Source of the DNA: a virus
Length of the DNA: 64,000 nucleotides
Strand: one strand, 5' to 3'
IMG/VR virus record: IMGVR_UViG_3300047499_000102
Coordinates: 34,011-98,010 of that record
The translations under genes and the position numbers were made by a program. How positions within the stretch are numbered: position 1 is the stretch's first letter; each line of letters begins with the position of its first letter. The notes below the pieces were generated by a model. That model was not told the DNA's origin and searched no databases. It worked only from the letters and a program-made list of their open reading frames with translations. Shown here piece by piece: positions 40,989 through 49,017 of this stretch.

Positions 40989-43820
40989 TCACTGCGCCGC
41001 TGTTTCGCCAGCGGGTGGGGCGAGAAGACCGCGCGCCATCAACTCGCGGATGGTGTCGCGGAACAGTACGGACCTCGCGAAGAAGTCCGAGACATTCATC
41101 CAGCGCACGACACTCGCGGGCTCGGCGGCGTAGGCCGTGCCCGTGTAGCGCGTGACGCGGAAGACGTAGAGCGGTCGGCCGTCCGTGGGCGAGGCTGTGG
41201 TGAAGAGCGGCTCGACCAGAGGCGTGCCATCGGGTTCGCGCTCGCACACGAGCCCCGTTTCTTCATGCAGTTCCCGCGCGACCGTCTCCTCGATGGTCTC
41301 ACCGGGGTCGTTCATGCCGCCGGGGAAGGCTTGCTCGCTCGGCGGCTCTGGACGTGAGACGGTGAGGATCTCACCCGCCTCGTTGAAGACGACGGCGATG
41401 GCGGCCGCTCGCAGGGTGACATTCGGACGCGCCGTCATCTCGATGGATGCCTCGACCGAGCCCTCCAGCGGATGCGGACCGGGGCCCTGGTACGACGCGG
41501 GCGCCTTTGCCCAGGACGGCATGTTGTCCACGCGCCAGCTGGTCGAGTTCTCGTCCGCCCAGCTGCCCTTCGACGTGCCCTTCTTTTGCATGTCGTGCAC
41601 GGCGTCCCAATCGCCCACCTCCGTGGGAACCTGGGCAACGTAGGCGAGTACGGGCCAGCCGAGCTTGCGGTAGCCGAGCACTCGGTGATGCCCGTCAACG
41701 ATCATGAGCTTGGACTTGCCTGGCCGCTTGACGAGTACGACGGGCTTCCACTGCCCCTTGGCCTTGCGGATCTTCTCGACGTACGGGTCGATGTCGTCGT
41801 GGCTCGCCTGCCACTTGTTCGCGTTCGAGAAATCGATGTCATCGATCGACACCTCGACGGGTCCGCCCCACGGGCCGACGTCGTGGATCCAGCGCAGGGC
41901 CTTGGGCGGGTAGTCCTCGAGGAGGTGCTCGTACACCGCCACGGCGACGTCGCGGTCGCCGATGTCCGCGTCGGCCTTCGCACTGAGCTTCAGGAAGAAG
42001 CTCGTATCGTCGGCGTCGTCCTCCGCTGTCCAGGCCCCCCATGTCATCTTCTTCGGCCTGGATGGCTTGCTCTTCTTCGCGGCACCCTTCTTCGCGGCCG
42101 CCTTGCCAAGACCGGTCTTGCCCGCGGTCTTGCCAGGCCCTGTCTTTTTGCCACCCGAGTCGTTCGTGTTGGCCGACTGATTTGACCCAGGCGGGGCGAC
42201 GATAGGCTGGCTCGCCTTGATCTTCGCGACCTCGTGGTCGTTGTCGACCTGCTGTTGCTCGATGTCCTTCTGCTCCTCGCTCTTCAGGTCGGAGTACACC
42301 ATCGTCGGATCAAGGACGTCGCTCAGGAACGAGCCGACTGGCTTCGCGTCGCCCGTCTCGTCGTCCTCCTCCTGCTCGATGATGGGGATGCCCGTCTGGT
42401 CGCTGACCTTCTTCAGGTCGACGCGTGCGCCGATGGCGGTGAGCCCCTTGGCGTTCTCGATCACCGTCTTGGCGTCGGGCTCGCGATCCACGTTCACGAA
42501 CACGTGCGGAAGCACCCGCAGCGCGTCGGGCATGTTCTGCTTCACCAGCCAGTAAACGACGTCCCTGCGGAAGCTCTCGGCGAAGGACGTCGCGTCGTAC
42601 TGTTGGAGATCGACCTCGCTACGTTCTTGAACCTCGGCGGTGCCCGAGCCTCCCAGTCCGCCAGACCCAGCATGGTCGGTGCTGAGCGTACCGCCCAGGG
42701 CGATCTTGCTCATCTCGGAGTTGCAGAAGGCGCTCCATTCGAGGTACGTGACCTTCGACGTACCCGTGCCGTCGTAGCCGATCGCCTTGATGCTGGTACT
42801 GTCGGGCAGCATCGCATACGAGCCGCTCCCGGGTCCGACCTGCGCGAGGGCCTGCGCAAGCACCGCCTCGTCCTCGGGGCTGGCTTCGCGGGGCTTGCCG
42901 TCGTCCTGCGTCGAGTAGGTGCCGAGCAGAAAGCCCGTGGCGAATCGCTCGAGGTACTTCATGCCGCCACGGACGCCAGCGCGCTTGAACAGCGACCAGA
43001 TCGCCATCTGGCGACCGATGCCCTCGCGCGTCGGATAGTCGCCTCTCAGCTGCGGCGCGTACACGATGAACTTCCCCGGCCAGTCCGCGATCCTCGTGCC
43101 AAAGGTCGAGATGTTCGTGGGCGAAGTCCCGAAGGAATCGTTTCCGAGGACCTGCCCCTGGTCCCAAATGTAGAGCGAGTAACTCTGCATGTCGGGGTAG
43201 GCGATTCGCCGCGAGTGGATGAAGTCGAAGCGATCGATGTGCCAGCCGTCGCTGTCCTTCGTCCAGAAGATCTCGGCCGCCGTCGGGCCGTAGTACACGC
43301 CCCACAACAGCGTCGCGACCGTCTGTGTCAGGTTCGGGATCCGGTCGATCTCGGCCTGCACCATCACCGCCGCCTTCTCGGCGAGCTCGCGGTCTGGATG
43401 CTCCTCTGGCAAACGCAGAGGACGCACGTCGATGCGACCGTTCGCGGTGGCGACGATTCGCTTCTCCATGACGGAGAAGCAGTGCCCGTCCATCTCCAGC
43501 AACTCGTCGAGGAGGTCGACCAGCTGCTGGCGGTAGCCGGTGATGGCCAGCCGCATGCAGGATGCGAGGTAGCCCGTGGTGAGCGATACCCCGATGATGA
43601 AGGGGTAGCGGTCGATCAGCGGCCAGGGCGCAACTGCGCGCTGGTCCCTGCGGGTCTCGATGGGCGGCACCGCGGGCGTAGCGCCGGCGGGCGAGGGGAA
43701 GTCCGTTCCCGTGACCTTGCCGGTGCTTCGACGAGGCGGGGGCACGAGGTTCGCCCGCATCGTTACGGCCTTCGGCTTCTTGGCCGCCGCGCGCGCCCTT
43801 GTCTGATGTCGTGCGGCCAT
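40989..43820 (-). CDS. Portal protein (Mu gp29/DUF935-like) fused to ParB-like and NUDIX domains
   Basis: 943 residues from the ATG at 43820. Residues about 60-510 match the DUF935 portal family (VATLLWGVYYGPTAAEIFW, WDQGQVLGNDSFG, KYLERFATGFLLGTYSTQDD, KIALGGTLSTDHAGSGG), the dodecameric head vertex. A Lys/Ala/Gly-rich linker lies near 550-590, then a ParB/sulfiredoxin-type domain with IVDGHHRVLGYRKLG near 706-720. The end is a NUDIX hydrolase whose box (about 828-850) fits G-x5-E-x7-RE-L-x-EE-x-GL. No stop or frameshift separates the parts. No separate gpF-like morphogenesis gene is seen. Confidence 0.85.
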   Translation of the reverse strand: MAARHQTRARAAAKKPKAVTMRANLVPPPRRSTGKVTGTDFPSPAGATPAVPPIETRRDQRAVAPWPLIDRYPFIIGVSLTTGYLASCMRLAITGYRQQLVDLLDELLEMDGHCFSVMEKRIVATANGRIDVRPLRLPEEHPDRELAEKAAVMVQAEIDRIPNLTQTVATLLWGVYYGPTAAEIFWTKDSDGWHIDRFDFIHSRRIAYPDMQSYSLYIWDQGQVLGNDSFGTSPTNISTFGTRIADWPGKFIVYAPQLRGDYPTREGIGRQMAIWSLFKRAGVRGGMKYLERFATGFLLGTYSTQDDGKPREASPEDEAVLAQALAQVGPGSGSYAMLPDSTSIKAIGYDGTGTSKVTYLEWSAFCNSEMSKIALGGTLSTDHAGSGGLGGSGTAEVQERSEVDLQQYDATSFAESFRRDVVYWLVKQNMPDALRVLPHVFVNVDREPDAKTVIENAKGLTAIGARVDLKKVSDQTGIPIIEQEEDDETGDAKPVGSFLSDVLDPTMVYSDLKSEEQKDIEQQQVDNDHEVAKIKASQPIVAPPGSNQSANTNDSGGKKTGPGKTAGKTGLGKAAAKKGAAKKSKPSRPKKMTWGAWTAEDDADDTSFFLKLSAKADADIGDRDVAVAVYEHLLEDYPPKALRWIHDVGPWGGPVEVSIDDIDFSNANKWQASHDDIDPYVEKIRKAKGQWKPVVLVKRPGKSKLMIVDGHHRVLGYRKLGWPVLAYVAQVPTEVGDWDAVHDMQKKGTSKGSWADENSTSWRVDNMPSWAKAPASYQGPGPHPLEGSVEASIEMTARPNVTLRAAAIAVVFNEAGEILTVSRPEPPSEQAFPGGMNDPGETIEETVARELHEETGLVCEREPDGTPLVEPLFTTASPTDGRPLYVFRVTRYTGTAYAAEPASVVRWMNVSDFFARSVLFRDTIRELMARGLLAPPAGETAAQ

Positions 43821-43880
43821 GGGTGTGGTTCCGGATGCCTTCTGCGGTAGGCTGGGCCTCCCAAGGAGGCTCAGAGGGGT

Positions 43881-44312
43881 ATGAAGATTCGAAGCAACCT
43901 CGCCGGCTACATCGAGAAGGTGTTCGGCGTGCGCATTGGGCTGCGAGGTTCGTTCGGCAGGATGCCGGAGAGGAAGCGGTACGAGTTGCGCCCCGACGAG
44001 ATCGCCCAGGTGCAGGCAGCGGTGCGTCGCGCCTCGATGGCTGCGCCCGTGAAGGTCGAGGACGACCGGATCCTCGTCGACGAGGTGCGCGCGCGCCAGT
44101 TCACCGGCCCGATGGGGCCCGAGATCGGCGCCCGGCACGTGGTCTTCATGGGCGATGCGGCGTGGCGCAACATCGCGCGGGCCAGGGGCATCGACGTCGC
44201 GAGCATCCAGCCCGACGAGGAGAAGGGCTTCCCGTATTTCACCGCTGTGCCGCTGCCGGACGACGAGCGCGGATCTGGCGGCATCCTGATCCGTCCAGTG
44301 GGGCCGAAGTGA
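43881..44312 (+). CDS. Plus-strand gene between terminase and portal
   Basis: 143 residues from the ATG at 43881; a GAGGGG and, further up, GGAGG precede it. Basic N-terminus (MKIRSNLAGYIEKVFGVRIG), then a mixed region ending GILIRPVGPK. Protein-like composition and codon use favour this strand; the reverse reading is Ser/Arg/Thr junk. It is opposite to the flanking packaging genes and converges with the terminase gene, 15 bp apart. No family recognised. A moron-type insertion is likely. Confidence 0.6.
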   Translation: MKIRSNLAGYIEKVFGVRIGLRGSFGRMPERKRYELRPDEIAQVQAAVRRASMAAPVKVEDDRILVDEVRARQFTGPMGPEIGARHVVFMGDAAWRNIARARGIDVASIQPDEEKGFPYFTAVPLPDDERGSGGILIRPVGPK

Positions 44313-44327
44313 TTCCGCTGCCGTCTC

Positions 44328-45773
44328 TCAGCCGTAGCCCATCGGCTGGTCCTCGAGTTGGGTGCCGGGGCGGATGCGGCCACCGCCATGTGGCGGCTTC
44401 GGATTGCGGTCGATCATCAGGTCGGTAAAGAGCCAGACCCGCGCGTCCAGAAGGTCCGGCGAGTCCATCCCGAGGTCCGGCTCCCAGACGCAGAGTTGGT
44501 CTTCCAGTTCCCCGAGGGCGCCCACGTGGTGGATGCGATGCTGCTCGTCGAGCGAGGCGATGGGCTCGGCGCGGGTGACCTTGCCCTTCGACGCGGTGAC
44601 CTCGACGATCTTCACCTCGCGCCGAATGGTGCGCAGGTTGGCCGCGACGAGATCGCCACCCTGGTTGCGCTCGATGACGAAGTAATCGGCCTGGACGGCG
44701 TCGAAGACCTCGAAGGCCTTCTTCGCCCACTGCTCCGGGCTCCACTCGCCCTGGATGGCCTCAAGGACGTAGCCGTGCAGGCGCTTGTCCTTCACGCCGG
44801 CCGGCGGGGGGGCCGTGCAGCCCGCGACGATCGCGGTCTTGTTCGGGCGGCGGTCGCTGAGGTTCGCCGCGCGCGCCTTCGTTGTCTGCTGCGACTGCTG
44901 CGAGGTGCTCGTTGCGTGGTCGACGGCGACCGCGGTGCGCGCGATGTCGATGGGCGCTTCGAGGACGCGGTCTTCGTCCAGCTGCTGGCGCTTCCAGAGC
45001 GCGCTTGGCGCGTCGTCGAGGATGTCCGCTTCGAGCTCTTGGCGGCCGAGGCGTGTGCCCTCGTGCGGCTTGATGACCGTCTCGAACCACTGCTCGTTGA
45101 GGTTCGCCACGTTCTCGTAGCTCGACCCCTTGATGACGCGCACGTGGGTCGGCGCTCGCGAGACGAGCCACCTGATGAGCGGGGTAGGGCGCGGCGTCGT
45201 CGAGATGACCCCGCGCAGGTCGTCGCCCACGCGGAAGCTCATCATCAGCTGGTCCCACGCCGCCTGGGCGTAGCGCCACGCTGCCAGCTCGTCTGCCCAG
45301 AAGGTGTCGCAGTTCGGGCCGCGGAACTTGTCGGGCTTGTCGGCCGAGATGAGGCGCGCCCACGAGCCGTTCTTCCACGTGACGCGCGCCTTGGACGGGT
45401 TGTAGATCGGGCGCTCGCCAGGGGGCGCGCAAACGAGGAGCCCGCTGTCGCCCTCGATCATCGTGTCGCGGATGTCTCCCGCGGTCGCGCCAGCGAGGAT
45501 GATGTGCCGACGCTTCTCCATCGCCCGCTGATGGATGAACTCCGCGCCCGTGCGGGTCTTGCCGAAGCCTCGCCCGGCGAGCAGGAGCCAGATGATCCAG
45601 CGCCCCTCGGGAGGAAGCTGCTTCGGTCGCGCCCAGAAGCGCCACGCGTACTTCAGGTGTCGCAGCTGCGCCGGACTGAGGGCGCCGATGATGCGCGCGC
45701 GCTCCTCGTGTGGCAGTCGCGCGAGATCGTGGACGGTCGGGAAGCCGGCCGGGAACGCGAGGGCCGCGCTCAT
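44328..45773 (-). CDS. Terminase large subunit
   Basis: 481 residues. Walker A AGRGFGKT (residues 66-73) and Walker B TFWADE (D161/E162) mark the ATPase motor. TTPRPTPLIRWLVSRAP is the following coupling region, and the C-terminal half (VAVDHATSTS, VIERNQGGDLV, VTASKGKVTRAEPI) holds the RNase-H-like nuclease with the usual acidic positions. It overlaps the small subunit gene by 4 bp. A ~25-residue Gln/Ser/Lys insert after the first nuclease strand is unusual. Confidence 0.9.
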   Translation of the reverse strand: MSAALAFPAGFPTVHDLARLPHEERARIIGALSPAQLRHLKYAWRFWARPKQLPPEGRWIIWLLLAGRGFGKTRTGAEFIHQRAMEKRRHIILAGATAGDIRDTMIEGDSGLLVCAPPGERPIYNPSKARVTWKNGSWARLISADKPDKFRGPNCDTFWADELAAWRYAQAAWDQLMMSFRVGDDLRGVISTTPRPTPLIRWLVSRAPTHVRVIKGSSYENVANLNEQWFETVIKPHEGTRLGRQELEADILDDAPSALWKRQQLDEDRVLEAPIDIARTAVAVDHATSTSQQSQQTTKARAANLSDRRPNKTAIVAGCTAPPPAGVKDKRLHGYVLEAIQGEWSPEQWAKKAFEVFDAVQADYFVIERNQGGDLVAANLRTIRREVKIVEVTASKGKVTRAEPIASLDEQHRIHHVGALGELEDQLCVWEPDLGMDSPDLLDARVWLFTDLMIDRNPKPPHGGGRIRPGTQLEDQPMGYG

Positions 45774-46507
45774 GGCGCCGAACTCGGAGGGGGCGCCCCC
45801 TCCTCGTCGAGGTCATCGTGCTCAAGCGGGACGATCGGCTCGTCGTCGAGATCGTCCGATTCGCCCGGGAGGGGGACGGCGCCGTTGGCGCCCTCGGGCG
45901 CTTCCGTGTCCGTGGCTGCCGTGGGCTCGACGGCTGCAGGTACCGCGACGGGCTGACTCTTCTCGCCGGCCACCGCTGCGATGCGCGCGAGCACGTCGTT
46001 CACGGTAACGATCTCGACCTGGATGCCGCCGCCGTCGTCCCCGCCCATGACCTGATGCTTGGTCGGGGCGAAGGTTCCCTGAATCTTCGCCTGCATCTCG
46101 TGCACGCGATCGAGTTCCGCGCGGGCGTCGTGAATGCGCTTTCGCTCGTGCTCGTGCTGCGGGAGGTTCTTGCGGGTGACGTCGCCGAGCCGCTTGCGGG
46201 CCTGCCGCGCCTCGGCGATCTCGACCCGGGCGTCACGCTCGCGCCGCTCGAGCTTGTCGAGCAGCAGGGCGCGCTTCTCTTCGAGGCCCTCGATGGGCCG
46301 GTCTTCCATCTCCGACTTCCAGAGCTTGTGCGCCTGGGCGCGAGAGATGCCGACCTCAAGGCCAACCTGCGCCCACGAGAGCCCACGCACGCGCGCGGCG
46401 ACGACGAGCTTCGTTCGTTCGCGGGACAGCGCGATGCGCGCGTCTGTCTTGGGGTCGGAGTGCTGCCTGGCCTCACCAGGGGGGCGGTACGGGTCTCCGT
46501 GACTCAT
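45770..46507 (-). CDS. Terminase small subunit-like protein
   Basis: 245 residues. A helix-turn-helix (VRGLSWAQVGLEVGISRAQA, residues 40-60) at the N-terminus would bind packaging-site DNA. A long Arg/Glu coiled coil follows (residues 70-140), then an acidic Pro-rich tail. Position just before the large subunit, with a 4-bp overlap, supports the call. Confidence 0.75.
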   Translation of the reverse strand: MSHGDPYRPPGEARQHSDPKTDARIALSRERTKLVVAARVRGLSWAQVGLEVGISRAQAHKLWKSEMEDRPIEGLEEKRALLLDKLERRERDARVEIAEARQARKRLGDVTRKNLPQHEHERKRIHDARAELDRVHEMQAKIQGTFAPTKHQVMGGDDGGGIQVEIVTVNDVLARIAAVAGEKSQPVAVPAAVEPTAATDTEAPEGANGAVPLPGESDDLDDEPIVPLEHDDLDEEGAPPPSSAP

Positions 46508-46510
46508 GCA

Positions 46511-46762
46511 TCACCGTCCGTCTGGAGACGGGGTAGGTGGGCGCGTAGAGCCGGTGTCGAGCGGCAGAGCGTAGCCGGCAGCGATGGCGTTCGTCTCGGC
46601 GGCGCGGAGCATGTCGAGCAACTCGGGGAGCGGCACCTCCTCCTCGGCGATCACGTGCCCGTCGACGGCGTCGCGCTGCCGGACGGTGACCGTGAGGACC
46701 GTGCCCGCGCTCGCGGGGCCGGTGAGCAACCTGCTTTGACCCATGCCGCTCATGCTGCTCAT
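46511..46762 (-). CDS. Small hypothetical protein
   Basis: 83 residues from the ATG at 46762, which overlaps the stop of the ABC-GNAT gene by 4 bp. A small beta part (GTVLTVTVRQRDAVDGHVIA) and a helix (PLPELLDMLRAAETNAIAAG) can be seen. No family recognised. It links the modification-type operon to the terminase genes. Confidence 0.6.
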   Translation of the reverse strand: MSSMSGMGQSRLLTGPASAGTVLTVTVRQRDAVDGHVIAEEEVPLPELLDMLRAAETNAIAAGYALPLDTGSTRPPTPSPDGR

Positions 46763-47892
46763 GCTGCCGTGCCGAGCACCGCGCGTCCAGTGGCTGCGTC
46801 GAGGGCGGGGCCGACGTACTCGAAGGACGCCGTGAGCCGGTCGAACGCCCGCGTGTCGTGCTTCGCGTAGCCCGTGCGCCCGCGCGAGTCCTTCGCGCCC
46901 ATGCTCGGCTGCCGCGTCATCTTCCACCGCGGCGACCTCGCCCGAGCTCGGATGATGGCCGGGTGCCCCGCCGTGGCGAATGCGCGGAAGCCCTGCCCCT
47001 TCCAGAGCGAGGCCGAGAACTCGATGAGGGCGTTGCCGATGCCGGCGCCCTGGTAGTCGGGCAGGCACACCGTGCGGTGACTGCGCTTGCCGCCGCGGCT
47101 GTCCTTCAGCCGCCCGACGAACGGCAGCCACGCGTCGAAGGCGACGGGCACCCCGCGCCAGAAGGCAACGAAGCACACGGCCGCGTGGGAGCACTCGGCG
47201 CTCAAATAGTGATGACGACCGAAGTGCCGCCATGCCGAGTGATGGACGCGCCGGATTTCGAGGTCGATCGCTGGGCGCCGTTGAAGCGACCTCCATGCGA
47301 ACCGCTGCTCGCTTGGGAGGTACACCCAGTCAGGCTGCAGCCACTCCTCGACGTCGGCGTGGCACGTGACCGCGACGAACTTCTGCCCGCGGCGACGAAC
47401 GGTCTTCGCCAGGGCCGAGCTGCCGATCTGCGCCACGGTGCGATCGACCACCGAGGTGAACTCGTCGACGACGGCGAGATCGGGAAGCTCGGCGAGCAGC
47501 CGCGCGAGGGATACTCGAAACTGCTCCCCGTTGGAGAGCACGTGGAAGGGTCGCACCCATGAGGGCGGCGACGAGAAGCCGACGGAGCAGAGAAGCTCGA
47601 CGACGTCCTTCACCCCCATCGCCTTCGGGAAGGCATCGAGCAGGCTGCGGTCGGCGGGCCAGTCGAACGTGCGAGCCATCGGCTCTTTGAAGAAGTGGCG
47701 GGCGACGGTCGACTTGCCGCAGCCGCTCGGCCCGACGATGAGGCCCACGTTCCAGGGCTTGTCCTCGATGGGCAGGTCGGCGCTCCAGCGCAGCTCCGAG
47801 CGCTCCGCCGGCGGCACGTCGAAGAGCCCCTCGACCTGCGCCACGCGCGGGCTGCGCACGACGTCGGACGAGACGGTGATCTCGGCCTTCAC
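46759..47892 (-). CDS. ABC ATPase fused to GNAT acyltransferase
   Basis: 377 residues from the GTG at 47892. ABC part: Walker A GPSGCGKS (54-61), signature LSNGEQFRVSLA (119-130), Walker B DLAVVDEFTS (D143/E144). No membrane segments, so it is not a transporter subunit. The C-terminal ~170 residues look like a GNAT fold: VCFVAFWRGVPVAFDAWLPF, then the acyl-CoA loop LPDYQGAGIGNALIEF. This ABC-GNAT fusion is a known class (COG2401-type). Mu Mom, a DNA-modifying enzyme, is also GNAT-fold, so DNA modification is a reasonable but unproven idea. Confidence 0.8.
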   Translation of the reverse strand: MKAEITVSSDVVRSPRVAQVEGLFDVPPAERSELRWSADLPIEDKPWNVGLIVGPSGCGKSTVARHFFKEPMARTFDWPADRSLLDAFPKAMGVKDVVELLCSVGFSSPPSWVRPFHVLSNGEQFRVSLARLLAELPDLAVVDEFTSVVDRTVAQIGSSALAKTVRRRGQKFVAVTCHADVEEWLQPDWVYLPSEQRFAWRSLQRRPAIDLEIRRVHHSAWRHFGRHHYLSAECSHAAVCFVAFWRGVPVAFDAWLPFVGRLKDSRGGKRSHRTVCLPDYQGAGIGNALIEFSASLWKGQGFRAFATAGHPAIIRARARSPRWKMTRQPSMGAKDSRGRTGYAKHDTRAFDRLTASFEYVGPALDAATGRAVLGTAA

Positions 47893-48068
47893 GATGGCGC
47901 CCCACTGCGCTTCGGCAGCAGACCGAAGAGGCCGCGCGGCAGCGCCAAGAGCGTCAGCTTCGGCGGCGCCAGAGGCGCGATCGACTTCGCGACCTGCACC
48001 TGCCCGGGCTCCCCTTCGGGGCCCTCGCTGTAGCCGACGAACACGTCGCGGGGCACTCGCGCGCTCAT
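47889..48068 (-). CDS. Small 59-residue protein coupled to ParB and ABC-GNAT genes
   Basis: Begins MSARVPRDVFVGYSEGPEGE, followed by a Leu/Pro/Ala stretch. Its ATG overlaps the ParB stop (ATGA) and its own stop overlaps the GTG of the ABC-GNAT gene (GTGA). Overlaps on both sides make it a real member of this operon. No domain recognised. Confidence 0.6.
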   Translation of the reverse strand: MSARVPRDVFVGYSEGPEGEPGQVQVAKSIAPLAPPKLTLLALPRGLFGLLPKRSGAPS

Positions 48069-48751
48069 CCGACGAGCGCTCTACACTTCAGACCCTCGGC
48101 CATGAGCCGCTCGATCAACTCGGCCTGCTGCCCCTCGGTCGTGCACTCGATGATGACCTGATAGGTCTCCTCGATGTCGGCCTCCTCGTTGGGCGAGGGG
48201 GTGTCGCCGTCCTCGTCGATGCCCAGCGAGGCGTCGATCTCTTCCTCGTCGAGCCCCGTCGCGGCGAGGTCCTCGTCCGCGGCGTCGAGGTCGCGGACGA
48301 TCGCGTCGCGCTTCTCCTCGACCCACTCGCTGTCCTCGCCCACGCGGTTGTCGGCGATGGCGAGACCGTGAGCCTTCAACTCGTCGAGGCTCATGTACCG
48401 CACGGGCAGCTTGTCGAGCCCATGCATCCCGCGCTTCCGAAGAAGCATCGCGGCCTGGATGCGCGTGTCGCCGGCAATCAACTCGCGATTGTCGATGCGC
48501 GCGAGCAGCGGGGCGCCGAATCCGTACGTGCGGATGGACCGCATCGCCTTGCGGACGCTCGCGGTGTTGTCGCGCGGGTTGCCTGCCCAGCGCACAAGCT
48601 CGTCGATGGGCACGAGCACGGCAGCTGCCTCGTAGCCCTCGGGCTGCGGGTGCTGCGGGATGGTGCGGGGGCGTTGCGTGGCGGGCGTCAGCGTCGGAGC
48701 AGCGTCGGCCAACGTCGTATGCGCCTTCGCGGCGGATTGTCTCGCGCCCAT
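48065..48751 (-). CDS. ParB-like N-terminal-domain protein
   Basis: 228 residues from the ATG at 48751; AAGGAT lies 7-8 nt upstream. The domain (residues ~45-130) has the ParB/sulfiredoxin pattern PIDELVRWAGNPRDN, FGAPLLARIDNRELIAGDTR, then a basic helix. The C-terminal half is very acidic (DEEEIDASLGIDEDGDTPSP). There is no HTH after the ParB domain, so it is not a standard chromosome partition protein. Phages carry such proteins near DNA-modification genes. Confidence 0.8.
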   Translation of the reverse strand: MGARQSAAKAHTTLADAAPTLTPATQRPRTIPQHPQPEGYEAAAVLVPIDELVRWAGNPRDNTASVRKAMRSIRTYGFGAPLLARIDNRELIAGDTRIQAAMLLRKRGMHGLDKLPVRYMSLDELKAHGLAIADNRVGEDSEWVEEKRDAIVRDLDAADEDLAATGLDEEEIDASLGIDEDGDTPSPNEEADIEETYQVIIECTTEGQQAELIERLMAEGLKCRALVG

Positions 48752-48756
48752 GGAGT

Positions 48757-48870
48757 CTATCCTTGGCCATCGGGGTACAGGAACGCGTTGAAGACTTCGA
48801 CGACAAGCCCGGCATCGTCCACTACAACGTGCAGGTGGCACCGCCTCAAGGCGGCATCCTCAGAGGGCAC
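48757..48870 (-). CDS. Possible 37-residue protein
   Basis: The GTG at 48870 has GGAG about 6-8 nt upstream. Sequence: 15 mixed residues, then HLHVVVDDAGLVVEVFNAFL. It starts inside the end of the 51-residue gene and stops just before the ParB ribosome site. Too short for a family call. Confidence 0.4.
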   Translation of the reverse strand: MPSEDAALRRCHLHVVVDDAGLVVEVFNAFLYPDGQG

Positions 48871-49015
48871 GGTAGGACTCCAGGCGTCCGCCGTGGGCGA
48901 GGGCCGAGACGGAAGCCGAGCGGTAGCCGGCCTCGTAGAGATCGGACCGGAGGCCCGAGCGGACCTCCACGCGGTGGGCGCCCGCCCACTCACCGTTCCG
49001 GTCGGTGAGGGCCAC
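48860..49015 (-). CDS. Small 51-residue protein
   Basis: Begins at a GTG (49015), 2 bp after the stop of the C5-methyltransferase-like gene (MALTDRNGEWAGAHRVEVRS...). Arg/Ser-rich and soluble. Its position in the operon and codon use support it. No family recognised. Confidence 0.45.
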   Translation of the reverse strand: MALTDRNGEWAGAHRVEVRSGLRSDLYEAGYRSASVSALAHGGRLESYRAL

Positions 49016-49017
49016 GA

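Noticed and set aside
38725-41133. An 802-residue plus-strand frame
   Set aside because: It lies over the protease/scaffold and lipoprotein genes, which have clear family motifs, and its own composition is typical of a reversed high-GC gene.
42234-43850. A 538-residue plus-strand frame over the portal gene
   Set aside because: No known motif; the minus-strand portal is well supported.
40989-44138. A longer 1049-residue version of the portal starting at 44138
   Set aside because: The first 106 residues are His/Arg/Pro-rich and antisense to the plus-strand gene at 43881. The ATG at 43820 begins coding-like sequence.
46759-47892. ABC transporter ATP-binding subunit
   Set aside because: No membrane partner is present and the protein is fused to a GNAT-like domain, so a soluble ABC-GNAT enzyme is the better reading.
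48065-48751. Plasmid or chromosome partition ParB
   Set aside because: There is no HTH or dimerisation domain after the ParB-like region, and no parA gene or parS-like site nearby.
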